Source: a virus. Taken from it: a stretch of 63,133 nucleotides of DNA. The number at the start of each line of letters is the position of its first letter. Position 1 is the stretch's first letter. The stretch spans positions 1 to 63,133 of the IMG/VR virus record IMGVR_UViG_3300005534_000015; one strand, 5' to 3'. The notes under the pieces are model-generated. The model was not told the DNA's origin, made no database searches, and worked only from the letters and a program-made list of their open reading frames with translations. The position numbers and the translations under genes are program-made. Shown piece by piece: positions 6,714-14,434 of this stretch.

Positions 6714-6785
6714 AGTTTAAGGTTGCATCAGCGCGTCAGTAATTATTGCTGCCGGTTCGGGGTTGCTGATCGGATGGTATTCGGC

Positions 6786-6878
6786 TCAGAGGTTCCAACA
6801 ACGAGTTTCCTCTGGCCCAACATGGGCGGCGGCTTTGGCGAGGATGTCCAGATACTGCGATATCTTGTCGTCGAGCAT
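6786..6878 (-). CDS. Possible 30-residue small protein
   Basis: An ATG at 6878 lies eight bases after the stop of the coiled-coil gene ending at 6887; a GAGGAGG sequence overlapping that stop is about 12 bases upstream of the ATG. The product starts M-L-D-D-K-I-S-Q-Y-L and is helical. The rest of 6714-6885 shows nothing else. Real-gene status is uncertain. Confidence 0.35.
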   Translation of the reverse strand: MLDDKISQYLDILAKAAAHVGPEETRCWNL

Positions 6879-6886
6879 AATAGAAG

Positions 6887-7216
6887 CTATACCTCCTCGC
6901 TGTGGTCCATAGGATTTCGATTCTGAAAGATCGCGTAGGCGGGTAAACCTCCTTGCGACTTTCGTAACTCGTCTATTTCCTGCTGTTTCTTGTCGCGGCA
7001 GCGACGAAGCGCGTTGTTCTCTTGCTTCAACATCAGAAACTTCCCATGCCAGAGGACGATTGCCGAATCTCGCCGGGCGAGGGCGGATTCCAGCAGCCTG
7101 ATGCGGGCCTGATAGACGCTTTTAGAGCGGTCCAGGGAATCCCGTTCCTGGGTCACCTGTGCCAGTTGATTCTGCAGGTCCTGCAGTCGCTGGGAAAGTT
7201 CTGTCTCGTAAGTCAT
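6887..7216 (-). CDS. Coiled-coil protein, 109 residues
   Basis: Residues about 1-90 show continuous heptad-like spacing of Leu with many Gln, Glu, Arg and Lys, typical of a parallel coiled coil. The short C-terminal tail is polar. An AGGAGT site precedes the ATG. The upstream zinc-finger frame runs 95 bases into this gene, a larger overlap than elsewhere in the operon. Function unknown. Confidence 0.65.
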   Translation of the reverse strand: MTYETELSQRLQDLQNQLAQVTQERDSLDRSKSVYQARIRLLESALARRDSAIVLWHGKFLMLKQENNALRRCRDKKQQEIDELRKSQGGLPAYAIFQNRNPMDHSEEV

Positions 7217-7352
7217 ACTCCTGGTTACTCCTTTCCAAACAGTCGCAGCAGAGCCACATCACAGCCCAGTGATAGCGCGAGACGCGCTGCACGGATTGAC
7301 GGCACTGCTCGCAAATGATGTCGGGCGGGGGCTGGTCGTAACTCTGGTTCAT
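7122..7352 (-). CDS. Small zinc-finger protein overlapping its neighbour
   Basis: The ATG at 7352 overlaps the stop of the upstream 50-residue membrane protein (ATGA at 7349-7352). The 76-residue product has C-E-Q-C then W-L-C-C-D-C spaced as a four-cysteine zinc site. The last third lies in the coding region of 6887-7216 in another frame and is Thr/Gly/Pro-rich, so the tail may be a by-product of the overlap. An in-frame ATG at 7403 with an AGGGAGAA site is an alternative start. Confidence 0.5.
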   Translation of the reverse strand: MNQSYDQPPPDIICEQCRQSVQRVSRYHWAVMWLCCDCLERSNQEYDLRDRTFPATAGPAESTGTGDPGTGFPGPL

Positions 7353-7501
7353 CGGTTGCGCCACCACCGCTCCCATTTCCATTCTGTATAGCGAATCAGC
7401 CATTCTTCTCCCTGGATCAAGGCGAGGACGAAGAGGGCGACGCCGGCCAGCGTTCCGAAGACGAGACCCGCTGAGGCTTCGAAGAAGTGGAGGAAGATCA
7501 T
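7349..7501 (-). CDS. 50-residue single-pass membrane protein
   Basis: The frame opens at 7501 with an ATGA overlap on the stop of the gene at 7498-8055 and closes with another ATGA overlap on the next gene at 7349-7352. The product has an N-terminal hydrophobic helix of about 22 residues (rich in Phe, Leu, Val, Gly, Ala) and a short cytoplasmic-type tail with five Trp and several Arg/Lys. Such Trp/Arg tails suit interfacial binding. Function unknown; an inhibitor of a host membrane process is possible. Confidence 0.6.
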   Translation of the reverse strand: MIFLHFFEASAGLVFGTLAGVALFVLALIQGEEWLIRYTEWKWERWWRNR

Positions 7502-8055
7502 GTCGAAACAAAACCATCCATGCGTGCGTTTAACTCCATCAGGGCCAGCATCGAAAAGTCGAGGGCCGCATCGTGCATCTGCTGCATCTCCTCCAGCGGC
7601 TGCGAGTTCCCCATCCCTCCCCCGCTTACCGAGAACAGGAATGCCTTGACGGCCAGGTTGTTGCGGATCTTCTCAAACTGACTGCAGGCGTGGCTGGCCC
7701 GCGCCTTGAGGAGGGGGATGTTCCGGGACAGTGGCCCGAGGTTTAGGTGTTTGCGATATCGCTGGTCGTAGAGGGTGCAAAACCAGTAAAGGCGGGGGTC
7801 GGCGACCAGATCGATGACGCGCTGCCCGTCCCACCGCGGCCATAGGTCCTTGCCGTTCGGGGCAATCAGAATGCAGTGGCGGGCATACAGGTCGATGGAG
7901 GGCGGCGGAATCTTGGTGCCCTGTTCCTCGTGGCGGGCGGCGAGGAGGTCATAGGTCTTGCGGCCCTGGATCTTGGCGAGGGTGATGGCCCGGCGAAGCT
8001 CCTGGTCAGTGAACCGCGTCCAATCGGGTGAAGCTAAAAGAAGGTTGTCATTCAT
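7498..8055 (-). CDS. Hypothetical 185-residue protein
   Basis: Soluble, mixed alpha/beta protein with a D-L-x-A-A-R-H helix, a central W-P-R-W-D-G segment and a C-terminal helical part containing a G-G-G-M-G loop and several Met. No catalytic motif or known family is evident. It lies in the operon between two small genes with tight spacing. Confidence 0.65.
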   Translation of the reverse strand: MNDNLLLASPDWTRFTDQELRRAITLAKIQGRKTYDLLAARHEEQGTKIPPPSIDLYARHCILIAPNGKDLWPRWDGQRVIDLVADPRLYWFCTLYDQRYRKHLNLGPLSRNIPLLKARASHACSQFEKIRNNLAVKAFLFSVSGGGMGNSQPLEEMQQMHDAALDFSMLALMELNARMDGFVST

Positions 8056-8058
8056 TGT

Positions 8059-8250
8059 CTAATTCGAAGTTCCCACTTTAGGTAAATGGCCGTCGGTTTC
8101 CAGGGCGATGCGAAGGGCCTCCATCAGGGACATGGCGCTTTCGGGCGAGAGGGTCACCATATACTCTTCGTCGCCGGAGAGAAAGGAGATTTCGATATCC
8201 CCGGCGCGGGTGGGTCGCTGCGCCGAATGTCCGACGTCGTGCTTTGCCAT
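8059..8250 (-). CDS. Hypothetical 63-residue protein
   Basis: Small protein with a predicted strand pair (D-I-E-I-S-F and Y-M-V-T-L-S) followed by a Met/Leu/Ala helix. It is three bases upstream of the 185-residue protein gene. No recognised family. Confidence 0.6.
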   Translation of the reverse strand: MAKHDVGHSAQRPTRAGDIEISFLSGDEEYMVTLSPESAMSLMEALRIALETDGHLPKVGTSN

Positions 8251-8277
8251 GGATGGACCCTTTCGTCCGTCGACAGT

Positions 8278-8535
8278 TTATGCGGGGAAAGACCGATTCG
8301 TCAAAGTGCGGACTTTGCGCGGTCGGTGGCCCACGACGGCGTAACCTGCGACCTCTGTGCGACTGACGATATGGACTGGCCCGATCTTCCGGGCCGTCAA
8401 CCGCCCCGCCTTGATCGCTTTGCGGATGGAACTCTCGTTGACGCCGATCAGGCGCGCTGCTTCCGCGACGCTGATCAGGTCGGCGAGGACGGCGGCGCGC
8501 TGCTCTCGCTCTCGTTGTTCACGGCCCTTTGGCAT
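8278..8535 (-). CDS. MerR/excisionase-type helix-turn-helix protein
   Basis: The 85-residue product contains L-I-S-V-A-E-A-A-R-L-I-G-V followed by a recognition helix and a wing (G-R-L-T-A-R-K-I-G-P), the layout of excisionase-family winged helix-turn-helix domains (about residues 19-67), with basic residues at both ends. It is the first gene of the leftward operon and faces the rightward genes starting at 8618, so it is well placed to regulate the divergent promoters. Whether it acts as excisionase, repressor or activator cannot be told. Confidence 0.8.
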   Translation of the reverse strand: MPKGREQREREQRAAVLADLISVAEAARLIGVNESSIRKAIKAGRLTARKIGPVHIVSRTEVAGYAVVGHRPRKVRTLTNRSFPA

Positions 8536-8552
8536 CGGTTTCCCTCGTCTTC

Positions 8553-8558
8553 AGTATA
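8553..8558 (-). promoter_or_regulatory. -10 element for the leftward operon
   Basis: TATACT on the minus strand, about 17 bases before the ATG at 8535. The expected leader is about 11 bases and contains only the GAGGGAAA ribosome-binding site. No clear -35 hexamer is seen. It is about 50 bases from the plus-strand TATAAT at 8609, forming a divergent promoter region. Confidence 0.4.
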
Positions 8559-8608
8559 GCAAAGCGAAGCGGAGAGAGCCGCTGGATTTTCTTTGGTTTC
8601 GGAGGTAC

Positions 8609-8614
8609 TATAAT
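8609..8614 (+). promoter_or_regulatory. -10 element directly before the GTG start at 8618
   Basis: A perfect TATAAT ends three bases before the GTG start codon, so transcription would begin at or just inside the codon. A GGAGG sequence at 8601-8605 lies upstream of the -10 box. Either the mRNA is leaderless or the -10 match is coincidental and transcription begins further upstream. Confidence 0.4.
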
Positions 8615-8617
8615 GGG

Positions 8618-8959
8618 GTGAAAAAGGCCGATTTGATCAAAAGACTTTTGGAAGTGACGGAACAACTGCACGCGTTGGAGACGGAGGTCGTCTCCCTGGA
8701 AATTCGCCGCCAGGAGCAGGAGTTCATGGTGAAAACGCGGGAGAGCGCCCTGCTGGCCGACGAGAGCGGCGTGATTACGGGGCGGAATGCGGAGACGCGG
8801 GCCGCGCAGCTCTGGGGGATGACGCAATCCGAGAAGGTCCTCGTGCTGGATCTGGAGGCGCAGGTGATGCGCGGGAAAGCGGATTTGAATCACCTGCGGA
8901 CCTTACACAAGTCTCTTCTGGCGATAAGCGCGTTGCTTTCGCCTTCTTCGTTACAATAA
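8618..8959 (+). CDS. Coiled-coil protein with GTG start
   Basis: The conserved-looking part begins V-K-K-A-D-L-I-K-R-L-L, preceded by GTG at 8618; the frame upstream is antisense to the helix-turn-helix gene and reads as non-protein. The 113-residue product is a long helix with heptad Leu/Val spacing, then an Ala/Leu-rich second helix. It is the first rightward gene. Function unknown. Confidence 0.6.
   Translation: MKKADLIKRLLEVTEQLHALETEVVSLEIRRQEQEFMVKTRESALLADESGVITGRNAETRAAQLWGMTQSEKVLVLDLEAQVMRGKADLNHLRTLHKSLLAISALLSPSSLQ
8952..8957 (+). promoter_or_regulatory. -10 element TACAAT before gene 8982
   Basis: TACAAT overlaps the stop codon of the upstream gene and gives an expected start near 8964, leaving a leader of about 18 bases that holds AGAGGAGGG. 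No good -35 box. It is one of a recurring set of TAYAAT sequences at gene starts. Confidence 0.35.
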
Positions 8960-8981
8960 GGGTACAGAGGAGGGATGCGAC

Positions 8982-9284
8982 ATGGACGGAATTGGTGGCG
9001 GACTCGACAAGCAGGGCTGGTATTCGCCGTCGGGTGGTAACGGCCCGGTGGCGGAGATGGATGGTCGAGCGAACGGCTGGGCGGGGCTGGAGGATCAGAT
9101 CCCCGTGGGGCCGCACGATGGCTTCGGGATGAAGTCGTGGCCGATTGGCCCGCACCCGCAGATGGACTACGGCTCCGGCCTTGCGGAAGGCACGCAGCGC
9201 GGCGACACCATTCTCTCGGCCGTTGAGGGCTGGGATAAGGGCTGGCACGCCGAGGCGTGGGGCGGAGACGGAGACCTCGGTTAA
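8982..9284 (+). CDS. Glycine-rich hypothetical protein, 100 residues
   Basis: The product is rich in Gly, Trp, Asp and Pro with no hydrophobic core, so probably extended or disordered. It has a strong AGAGGAGGG ribosome-binding site, and its stop shares bases with the next start (TAATG at 9282-9286). The adjacency and strong signal suggest an abundant product, possibly a minor virion component. No family recognised. Confidence 0.6.
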   Translation: MDGIGGGLDKQGWYSPSGGNGPVAEMDGRANGWAGLEDQIPVGPHDGFGMKSWPIGPHPQMDYGSGLAEGTQRGDTILSAVEGWDKGWHAEAWGGDGDLG

Positions 9285-9568
9285 TGTTTTTCGGGCGCCT
9301 GCGTCGGATTGAGGCGAGACTGGCGCGTTTAGAGGAGGAGATGATGACACAGGCAGATTTTCAGGCGGTGCTGGCCTCGCTGAAGCAGGCGGTGACCGAT
9401 GTGGGAACGCGCGTTGCGGCGAAGTTGACGGAGCTGGAAGGGCAGATCGCGGCGAATGTGCCGGTCGACCTGTCGGCGGAAGCGGCCTCGATCAACGAGG
9501 ACATCGCTTCCCTGAGTCAGATCGTGCCCGCGCCGGCCCCGGTGGTTGAACCGGCTCCGGCGGGTTAG
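9284..9568 (+). CDS. Coiled-coil protein with Pro/Ala tail
   Basis: The 94-residue product starts with a basic amphipathic helix (R-L-R-R-I-E-A-R-L-A-R-L-E-E-E), then a long helical region of heptad type and a tail of alternating Pro, Ala and Val. The start at 9284 is coupled to the previous stop; an in-frame ATG at 9341/9344 behind GAGGAGG is an alternative. The pattern resembles small phage structural or baseplate-wedge accessory proteins without a specific match. Confidence 0.6.
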   Translation: MFFGRLRRIEARLARLEEEMMTQADFQAVLASLKQAVTDVGTRVAAKLTELEGQIAANVPVDLSAEAASINEDIASLSQIVPAPAPVVEPAPAG

Positions 9569-9575
9569 AGACGCG

Positions 9576-9737
9576 ATGCTGATCTTGTTAGCGGCGGCAA
9601 CGGGAGTGACGCTGACGGAGGTCTGCGCGGCACTGGTTGCGGTAGCCGGAGTCGCCAAGGTGGTTTACGAAACGGCTAAGGTCAGGGAAGAAGTGCGTCT
9701 GGCTGCGGCAAAGGCGAATAAGGAAACTGGAGGATGA
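9576..9737 (+). CDS. 53-residue membrane protein, possible holin-like
   Basis: An N-terminal hydrophobic helix (about residues 2-28, rich in Leu, Ala, Val) is followed by a charged helix rich in Lys, Glu and Ala. The single-helix layout fits very small holins or other phage membrane proteins, but the amidase gene is 12 kb away, so holin is only a suggestion. Start at 9576; weak ribosome-binding site. A hairpin follows the stop. Confidence 0.5.
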   Translation: MLILLAAATGVTLTEVCAALVAVAGVAKVVYETAKVREEVRLAAAKANKETGG

Positions 9738-9741
9738 GTCG

Positions 9742-9762
9742 GGGCCGCTCAATGAGCGGCCC
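9742..9762. terminator. Hairpin between convergent genes
   Basis: A 9-bp perfect GC-rich stem (9742-9750 with 9754-9762) with a three-base loop sits between the rightward gene ending at 9737 and the leftward HNH gene ending at 9771. T-rich sequence follows only loosely. Likely a bidirectional stop for converging transcripts. Confidence 0.5.
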
Positions 9763-9770
9763 TGATTCGG

Positions 9771-10571
9771 TTACTTCTTTGTAGCACGCTTGGCTTTTTG
9801 TTCCAGATATATTGCGTTGCAGCAGGTGATGCAGCGCGAGTTGGGAACGACTTTTCCATATTTTGTAGTGACGGGATAGAATAGTTCATTGAGTTTAATC
9901 TTATGGCATCGCCCGCATTCTCGTTTCTTTTCGCCCTTGAAGAGTTTTTGATATCTTCGCTTGCAATCTGACCGTTGATGCATTTCTTCGGAGTCGCACT
10001 CCTTACATTTCGGTCGGTTGGGCTCCGGTCCTGGCTTTCCAGAGGGATGGAATTCGGAGCGAGACTTGATCTTGTGACAACCTGAGCATTCCTTTTCAGT
10101 TGCGGACTTGAAGTATCTTTTCTGGGAATGAGTGGTGAGAGCTTTTTCAGGATCGATGCCTTTTCGAATTCTTCTGATCAGTTGTTGGTGGCTGATGTTG
10201 AACCGTGGATCTTTTACCCAATCCTGAACACATTTGGTTTCACCAAACGCGGTTACAATGATGTTGTTTCGTTTGTTGCGACTTTGTTCTCGCCGCGTAG
10301 ACCAGCGACAGTTCTCGGGGCAGTAATTCTTATCGTTGTCGATCCTGTCAATGGTCAGGCTGGGGTCGTAACCGTGGGTGACCGCCCAAAGGCGAAATGC
10401 CTCGAAATTATCGCGCCATTCGTCGCACATGACGATGCCTCGCGCGCCGTAGTTCTTGTAGGGACGGTGCGTCGGGTAGTAGCAGCGCATGTGGATGAAG
10501 GTCCAGATGCTTCGCAGGCGAAGCGCCTCGTCACTGTCAACCGGCGGCGAGGAGATATCGGCACGGTTCAT
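9771..10571 (-). CDS. HNH homing endonuclease with CxxC zinc modules, antisense
   Basis: Residues about 15-100 show the phage HNH layout: W-x-x-x-x-x-R-C-Y-x-P, Y-x-x-Y-G-A-R-G-I-V-M-C-x-E-W, then T-I-D-R-I-D-N-D-K-N-Y-x-P-E-N-C-R-W-S-T. The central region resembles a NUMOD DNA-binding segment and the C-terminal part carries two C-x-x-C-H-K-I-K zinc modules with partner C-x-x-C pairs. The gene runs against the flanking rightward genes, is AT-richer and has its own consensus promoter upstream, all signs of a mobile insertion just before the portal gene. Confidence 0.85.
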   Translation of the reverse strand: MNRADISSPPVDSDEALRLRSIWTFIHMRCYYPTHRPYKNYGARGIVMCDEWRDNFEAFRLWAVTHGYDPSLTIDRIDNDKNYCPENCRWSTRREQSRNKRNNIIVTAFGETKCVQDWVKDPRFNISHQQLIRRIRKGIDPEKALTTHSQKRYFKSATEKECSGCHKIKSRSEFHPSGKPGPEPNRPKCKECDSEEMHQRSDCKRRYQKLFKGEKKRECGRCHKIKLNELFYPVTTKYGKVVPNSRCITCCNAIYLEQKAKRATKK

Positions 10572-10634
10572 GGAACGCCTCCCTGTCGTATATACGGGAA
10601 AAGGAAAGAGGAACAGGTTTCATCTGTCCCTATT

Positions 10635-10663
10635 AGTTTATCGGAGTAGTGACGAAATGTCAA
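10635..10663 (-). promoter_or_regulatory. Consensus promoter for the antisense HNH gene
   Basis: On the minus strand a perfect TTGACA and TAAACT are separated by 17 bases, about 60 bases before the ATG at 10571. This is the best sigma70 match in the window and would let the endonuclease be expressed by host polymerase on its own. The rest of 10572-10729 contains a small CAACCC/GGGTTG hairpin and nothing else recognised. Confidence 0.6.
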
Positions 10664-10729
10664 CCCCCTTCGGGTTGGTATTTGTAGGCTAAAGTTCGGC
10701 CTAGAAGAGGAATTGTTACAGCCGTCGAA

Positions 10730-12532
10730 ATGATGGGGGCGCCTTTCCAACCCTTCCCAGACCCAGGAAAGAAACGAGGGGTAATATCAAAGCTTGGGAG
10801 CAAGATTCTCAAAGTTTTGCTTCGCGGAGATGTTACGACTTATCCTCAGCTTTCGGGGAAAAATACCTCGGAATTAGGTGCAGGCGAGGCGGCATTCAGT
10901 TCATTTTCCTCGACCTACTGGAAAATTGGCTGGGATAGGAGGGCGGTCTATTCAGATTTGCGCGAGATGGATTCATCAGATCCGCTCATCTCAACGGCCC
11001 TTGACATCATTGCAGATTGTGCTACGGGCTACGAAGATACCTCAGTAGATAGCTTCGAGTGGCTCATGGACCGCAACGATGACCAGGCCAAAGCCGCCAT
11101 GGTCATCTTGAACGAGATGAAGCTGCGCCTGGAGTTGGGCGCCGAGTGCTGGCAGATCGTGCGCGGTTTCGTGCGCAACGGGGAGGAGTTCCGCGAGGTC
11201 GTCTGGGATGAGAGCGGCATCGCTCGCCGGCTGAAGCACCTGCCTTCCTATCAGATTTCCCCGATGTTGGATGGCTTTGGCAACAAACAGCCGGGCTATC
11301 AGCAGCGGCTCGACGGGGCGCAGTACGGGAAGCCGATTGATTTCCCCGAGTGGGGCATGATCTCCTTCGTCTACGGGGCGCGGCGCGGCTGGCAGGGGAC
11401 CGGGCTGATGATGCCGGCCCGGCGCACCTGGAAGCGCCTCGTCAAGATGGAAGACGGCATGGCGCTGGCCCGTCTCATTCGCGCCTACGACAAGTACCTT
11501 CACAAGGTGCCCGTCAAGCCGGAATGGGACCTGGACCGCAACATTCGCGCTATCACCGAACACAAGCGGCAGATGACGAAGCGGTACGGGCTCGACGAGA
11601 ACAACCAACTGTTCACTCGCGAGCGGCCGTTTCAGGTGGAGACGGACATTTATCTTCCCGACGACGGCTCAGGCAAGGGTGGTGTCGAGCTGCTGTCCGC
11701 TCAGAACCAGCAGTTGATGAACGTGGATGACGTCCTCTATCATCAGGCGCTGCTGATGGCCCGTCTCAAGGTACCCAGCAAATATCTGAACCTCGTGCGC
11801 CGCAGTGGGGCGCTGACGGATGCGGGCCTCTCGGCCGAGGACATTCAGTTCGCGCGCACCCTGCGGCAGGTGCAGGCGGTGCTGCGCACCGGCCTCCTGA
11901 AGCTGGCCCATTACCAGCTCGCGTTCCAGGGTTGGGACTCAGACGAGTTGGGTGTCGGCCTGAACCTCCCCAAAGTCTCGACGGACGACCAGTATCAGGA
12001 CGCGAAGGTGCTGTTCACGATGGCGCAGGCGGCGGACCTGTTTGCGCAGGTGTTGGGCGGTCTCCCGCCCGAGCTGGTCGCGACGATGTTCATGAAACTC
12101 AAGAGTGACCAGCAAGAGGTCTTGATGGAGTGGGTCAAGGAGAACGAAGAAGAGCAGGAGGAGCTGCGGCGGCAGATGGCCATGGCCGGGAAGCTCGTGC
12201 CCGAGTTCGCCGCCGGGGCCGGCGGAACGGGAACGCCGAGCCGCCGCGGCGGAGACGGGCGCTTCCGCGTGAATGTGAACGGCAAGCTGTCGAGCGGTAA
12301 GGGTGGCAACACGGACGACGCCGGTGAGGCAGGTACGGACAGCGGGCCGGAGGACCAGGGAGTCCCGGCGGGGCTGCTGGTGAGTACGCTGACGGATCTC
12401 CAGATGTTGGTCCAAAGCGAACTGGAGAACCAGGGTCAAAGCTTCCGCATCGGCCGCGCCGAACGGCTGCACCGGACGAGAGAAGCATTGTTCGAGCGGA
12501 TTTCCGAGCAGAGAAACGGTTTCCAACTCTAG
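10730..12532 (+). CDS. Portal protein (T4 gp20-like)
   Basis: The 600-residue product matches the gp20-type portal family: R-A-V-Y-x-D-L-R-E-M-D followed by D-P-L-I-S-T-A-L-D-I-I-A-D, a central barrel region, and V-P-V-K-P-E-W-D-L-D-R-N-I. Portals form the dodecameric DNA channel at one head vertex and nucleate assembly. After about residue 480 there is a Glu-rich helix, a Gly/Arg-rich linker and a C-terminal helical tail beyond the core. It starts the late module; two ATGs (10730, 10733) are possible and no strong ribosome-binding site is seen. The terminase normally found upstream is not in the window. Confidence 0.85.
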   Translation: MMGAPFQPFPDPGKKRGVISKLGSKILKVLLRGDVTTYPQLSGKNTSELGAGEAAFSSFSSTYWKIGWDRRAVYSDLREMDSSDPLISTALDIIADCATGYEDTSVDSFEWLMDRNDDQAKAAMVILNEMKLRLELGAECWQIVRGFVRNGEEFREVVWDESGIARRLKHLPSYQISPMLDGFGNKQPGYQQRLDGAQYGKPIDFPEWGMISFVYGARRGWQGTGLMMPARRTWKRLVKMEDGMALARLIRAYDKYLHKVPVKPEWDLDRNIRAITEHKRQMTKRYGLDENNQLFTRERPFQVETDIYLPDDGSGKGGVELLSAQNQQLMNVDDVLYHQALLMARLKVPSKYLNLVRRSGALTDAGLSAEDIQFARTLRQVQAVLRTGLLKLAHYQLAFQGWDSDELGVGLNLPKVSTDDQYQDAKVLFTMAQAADLFAQVLGGLPPELVATMFMKLKSDQQEVLMEWVKENEEEQEELRRQMAMAGKLVPEFAAGAGGTGTPSRRGGDGRFRVNVNGKLSSGKGGNTDDAGEAGTDSGPEDQGVPAGLLVSTLTDLQMLVQSELENQGQSFRIGRAERLHRTREALFERISEQRNGFQL

Positions 12533-12546
12533 GGGGAGAAAACACT

Positions 12547-12831
12547 TTGACTGAAGAAGGCAAGCTTCTTCCGGCGGGGAGTTTGAAACGAATTCATGTC
12601 AATAAGCAGGTGATCGCGTCTAATCGTCTCCATGGGACGAACGATCCTGTGTTTACAACCAAATGGAAAGGCCGTACTTATCGAGCCCAGAAGGTGATCG
12701 TTCATGGCCCAAGTCAAATGATTAACCCCGAGAAGCCGTTGTCCTGTGGGGCTCGGGCTTGGGTAGAAACGCATTCCGCTGTGTCGTTGATCCCTGGGAG
12801 TGGCAACTTGCGCACGACAGACGATGTTTAG
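12547..12831 (+). CDS. Conserved phage hypothetical, TTG start
   Basis: The 94-residue product starts at TTG 12547 behind GGGGGAG. Its body (K-R-I-H-V-N-K, H-G-P-S-Q-M-I, P-L-S-C-G-A-R-A-W-V-E-T) resembles a small conserved hypothetical family that I associate with phages and prophages from memory; the function is not known to me. It sits between portal and the MuF-like gene and overlaps the latter by eight bases. A head-assembly link is suggested only by position. Confidence 0.6.
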   Translation: MTEEGKLLPAGSLKRIHVNKQVIASNRLHGTNDPVFTTKWKGRTYRAQKVIVHGPSQMINPEKPLSCGARAWVETHSAVSLIPGSGNLRTTDDV

Positions 12832-13822
12832 CGGCTGGACGCCGCCGCAGTTGCAGTGTCTCCATTCGCAGGTGACGGAGCTTTTGCACGGCTGCCGTTT
12901 GCTGCAGGCGAAGCGCCGCGAAAGAGGCGCGTGGGTCAAGCCGGGTCTTGCAGACAGCGCGGGCCAGTTAGAGAAGCTGCTGCTGGCCTCCTACCATCGT
13001 CTCGAACGCGAGGTGATGGCCAGCCTCTCCGGGCGCTCCGATGACGTGGCGACCGGGCGACTGGCCCAGGCGAAGAAACCGAAGGCGGTGACGGATGCGG
13101 AAGAAGATGCGGCGCTGGCTTATTACGAACTGGGCGAAGATGACAAGGATTCTGCTGTCGATCATTCTCGCCTTGCTGCCATCCTGACCCTGCTCCTTCT
13201 TTTCTTGCGTCGGCATCGGGCCATCGCCGATGCGAAGGCGAAAGAGTTGTTCGAGATCGGCCGGAAGAAGGCGCTCGCGGAGGTGGGGAAAACGACGTTA
13301 ACAGAAGGCCCGATCTCGACGCGGCTCAAAGACGCCGTGCTGGGCGAGTTCGACGAGGATATCCGGCGGTTGGAAACCGGGCTGCGCGATGGAACGGCCC
13401 GTAGTCCGGGGCTGGAAGCGATTGTCAAGGATTCCATGACGGTGGGCGAGGCGGCGGCGCTGCTGCGGCGGCTCTTTGATGGCGAAGAGTTCCGGATCGG
13501 AATGCTGGCCGAAGCCCTGGTCTGGCGGGCATGGCTGGACGGGTACCGGGCCGGGGCGATTGAGGTCACAAGGGCAAAGCTGCAGGCGAATGGCGTTCAT
13601 CTGACCGACGACCTGGACGTCGGTGATCTTTCGGAGAGTGATCTGGAAGGAGTGTCTATGTATCTCTGGGTGGGACCGGAGGACGAGCGGACCTGCGATC
13701 CGTGCCTGGCCCGCTTTGGAGAGCCCGTGCTGGCCCTGGATGAGAACGATCTCCTTTCCCCCGAGTCCATCTGTGCCTATTCGCGAAGCTGCCGGCATGG
13801 CTGGGAGCGGGTCGAGCCCTGA
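12824..13822 (+). CDS. Putative minor head protein (MuF-like C-terminus)
   Basis: The 332-residue product is mainly helical, with a C-terminal region about residues 280-332 holding E-D-E-R-T-C-D-P-C-L-A-R-F-G-E-P and C-A-Y-S-R-S-C-R-H, which resembles the terminal domain of Mu gpF / SPP1 gp7 head-morphogenesis proteins. These enter the procapsid with the portal and act in ejection or assembly. The position directly after the portal agrees. A hydrophobic run (L-T-L-L-L-L-F-L) near residue 125 could contact membrane. The start overlaps the previous gene. Confidence 0.6.
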   Translation: MFSGWTPPQLQCLHSQVTELLHGCRLLQAKRRERGAWVKPGLADSAGQLEKLLLASYHRLEREVMASLSGRSDDVATGRLAQAKKPKAVTDAEEDAALAYYELGEDDKDSAVDHSRLAAILTLLLLFLRRHRAIADAKAKELFEIGRKKALAEVGKTTLTEGPISTRLKDAVLGEFDEDIRRLETGLRDGTARSPGLEAIVKDSMTVGEAAALLRRLFDGEEFRIGMLAEALVWRAWLDGYRAGAIEVTRAKLQANGVHLTDDLDVGDLSESDLEGVSMYLWVGPEDERTCDPCLARFGEPVLALDENDLLSPESICAYSRSCRHGWERVEP

Positions 13823-13840
13823 CGGAGAAAGAGAAGAGCG

Positions 13841-14428
13841 ATGGCTGGACATGTAGATCGTCAAGCGGCTTTAACTTTGAGCGATGGAACTCCCGTCGAT
13901 GCCACGCATGGGCTGCCGAGCACGCTGGCGAATACCCTGGACAATACCAACGACAGCATCGATGTCCCGCTGCATACGGTTCGTTTTGCTGGGAATCTGG
14001 GAGTAACGTCAGGCTCAGCTTATGCCACCGGGCAGTTGCTGGGCCTCGTTCAGACTTTTACCGGCGTGGTTCGGAATGCCGGTCTGGGGGCGGTCGTTGA
14101 TACGATCACCCTCTACGACAATTCGAAGCAGAACGCCGCCGTCGACGTCATCTTTTTTAACACCGCCACCATCTCGACGACCTACACCGACAAGGCGACC
14201 CTGGTCATTGCCGCCAGCGATGTGACGGCCCTGGCCGGGCATGTCAGCGTGTTGAGCGCCAACTATGCGTCTTTCAGCGCGAACTCCATCGCGACCCTCA
14301 CCAATGTCGGCCTGCGGCTGAAGCCGACGCCCGGCACGATTGGCTACGTACTGCTCGTTTGCCGGGGGACGCCCACGTATGCCAACTCGACGGACCTGTC
14401 GCTCGCCATCACACTCCGTCAGGATTGA
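13841..14428 (+). CDS. Virion structural/decoration-like beta protein
   Basis: The 195-residue product is rich in Thr, Val, Ala and Asn, with a pattern of short strands and the phrase D-T-I-T-L-Y-D-N-S-K-Q ... V-D-V-I-F-F-N-T, which I recognise from phage structural proteins of the head region. Good GAGAAGAG ribosome-binding site. It probably decorates the capsid or forms part of the fibre group that follows. No enzyme motif. Confidence 0.55.
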   Translation: MAGHVDRQAALTLSDGTPVDATHGLPSTLANTLDNTNDSIDVPLHTVRFAGNLGVTSGSAYATGQLLGLVQTFTGVVRNAGLGAVVDTITLYDNSKQNAAVDVIFFNTATISTTYTDKATLVIAASDVTALAGHVSVLSANYASFSANSIATLTNVGLRLKPTPGTIGYVLLVCRGTPTYANSTDLSLAITLRQD

Positions 14429-14434
14429 TCTGAA

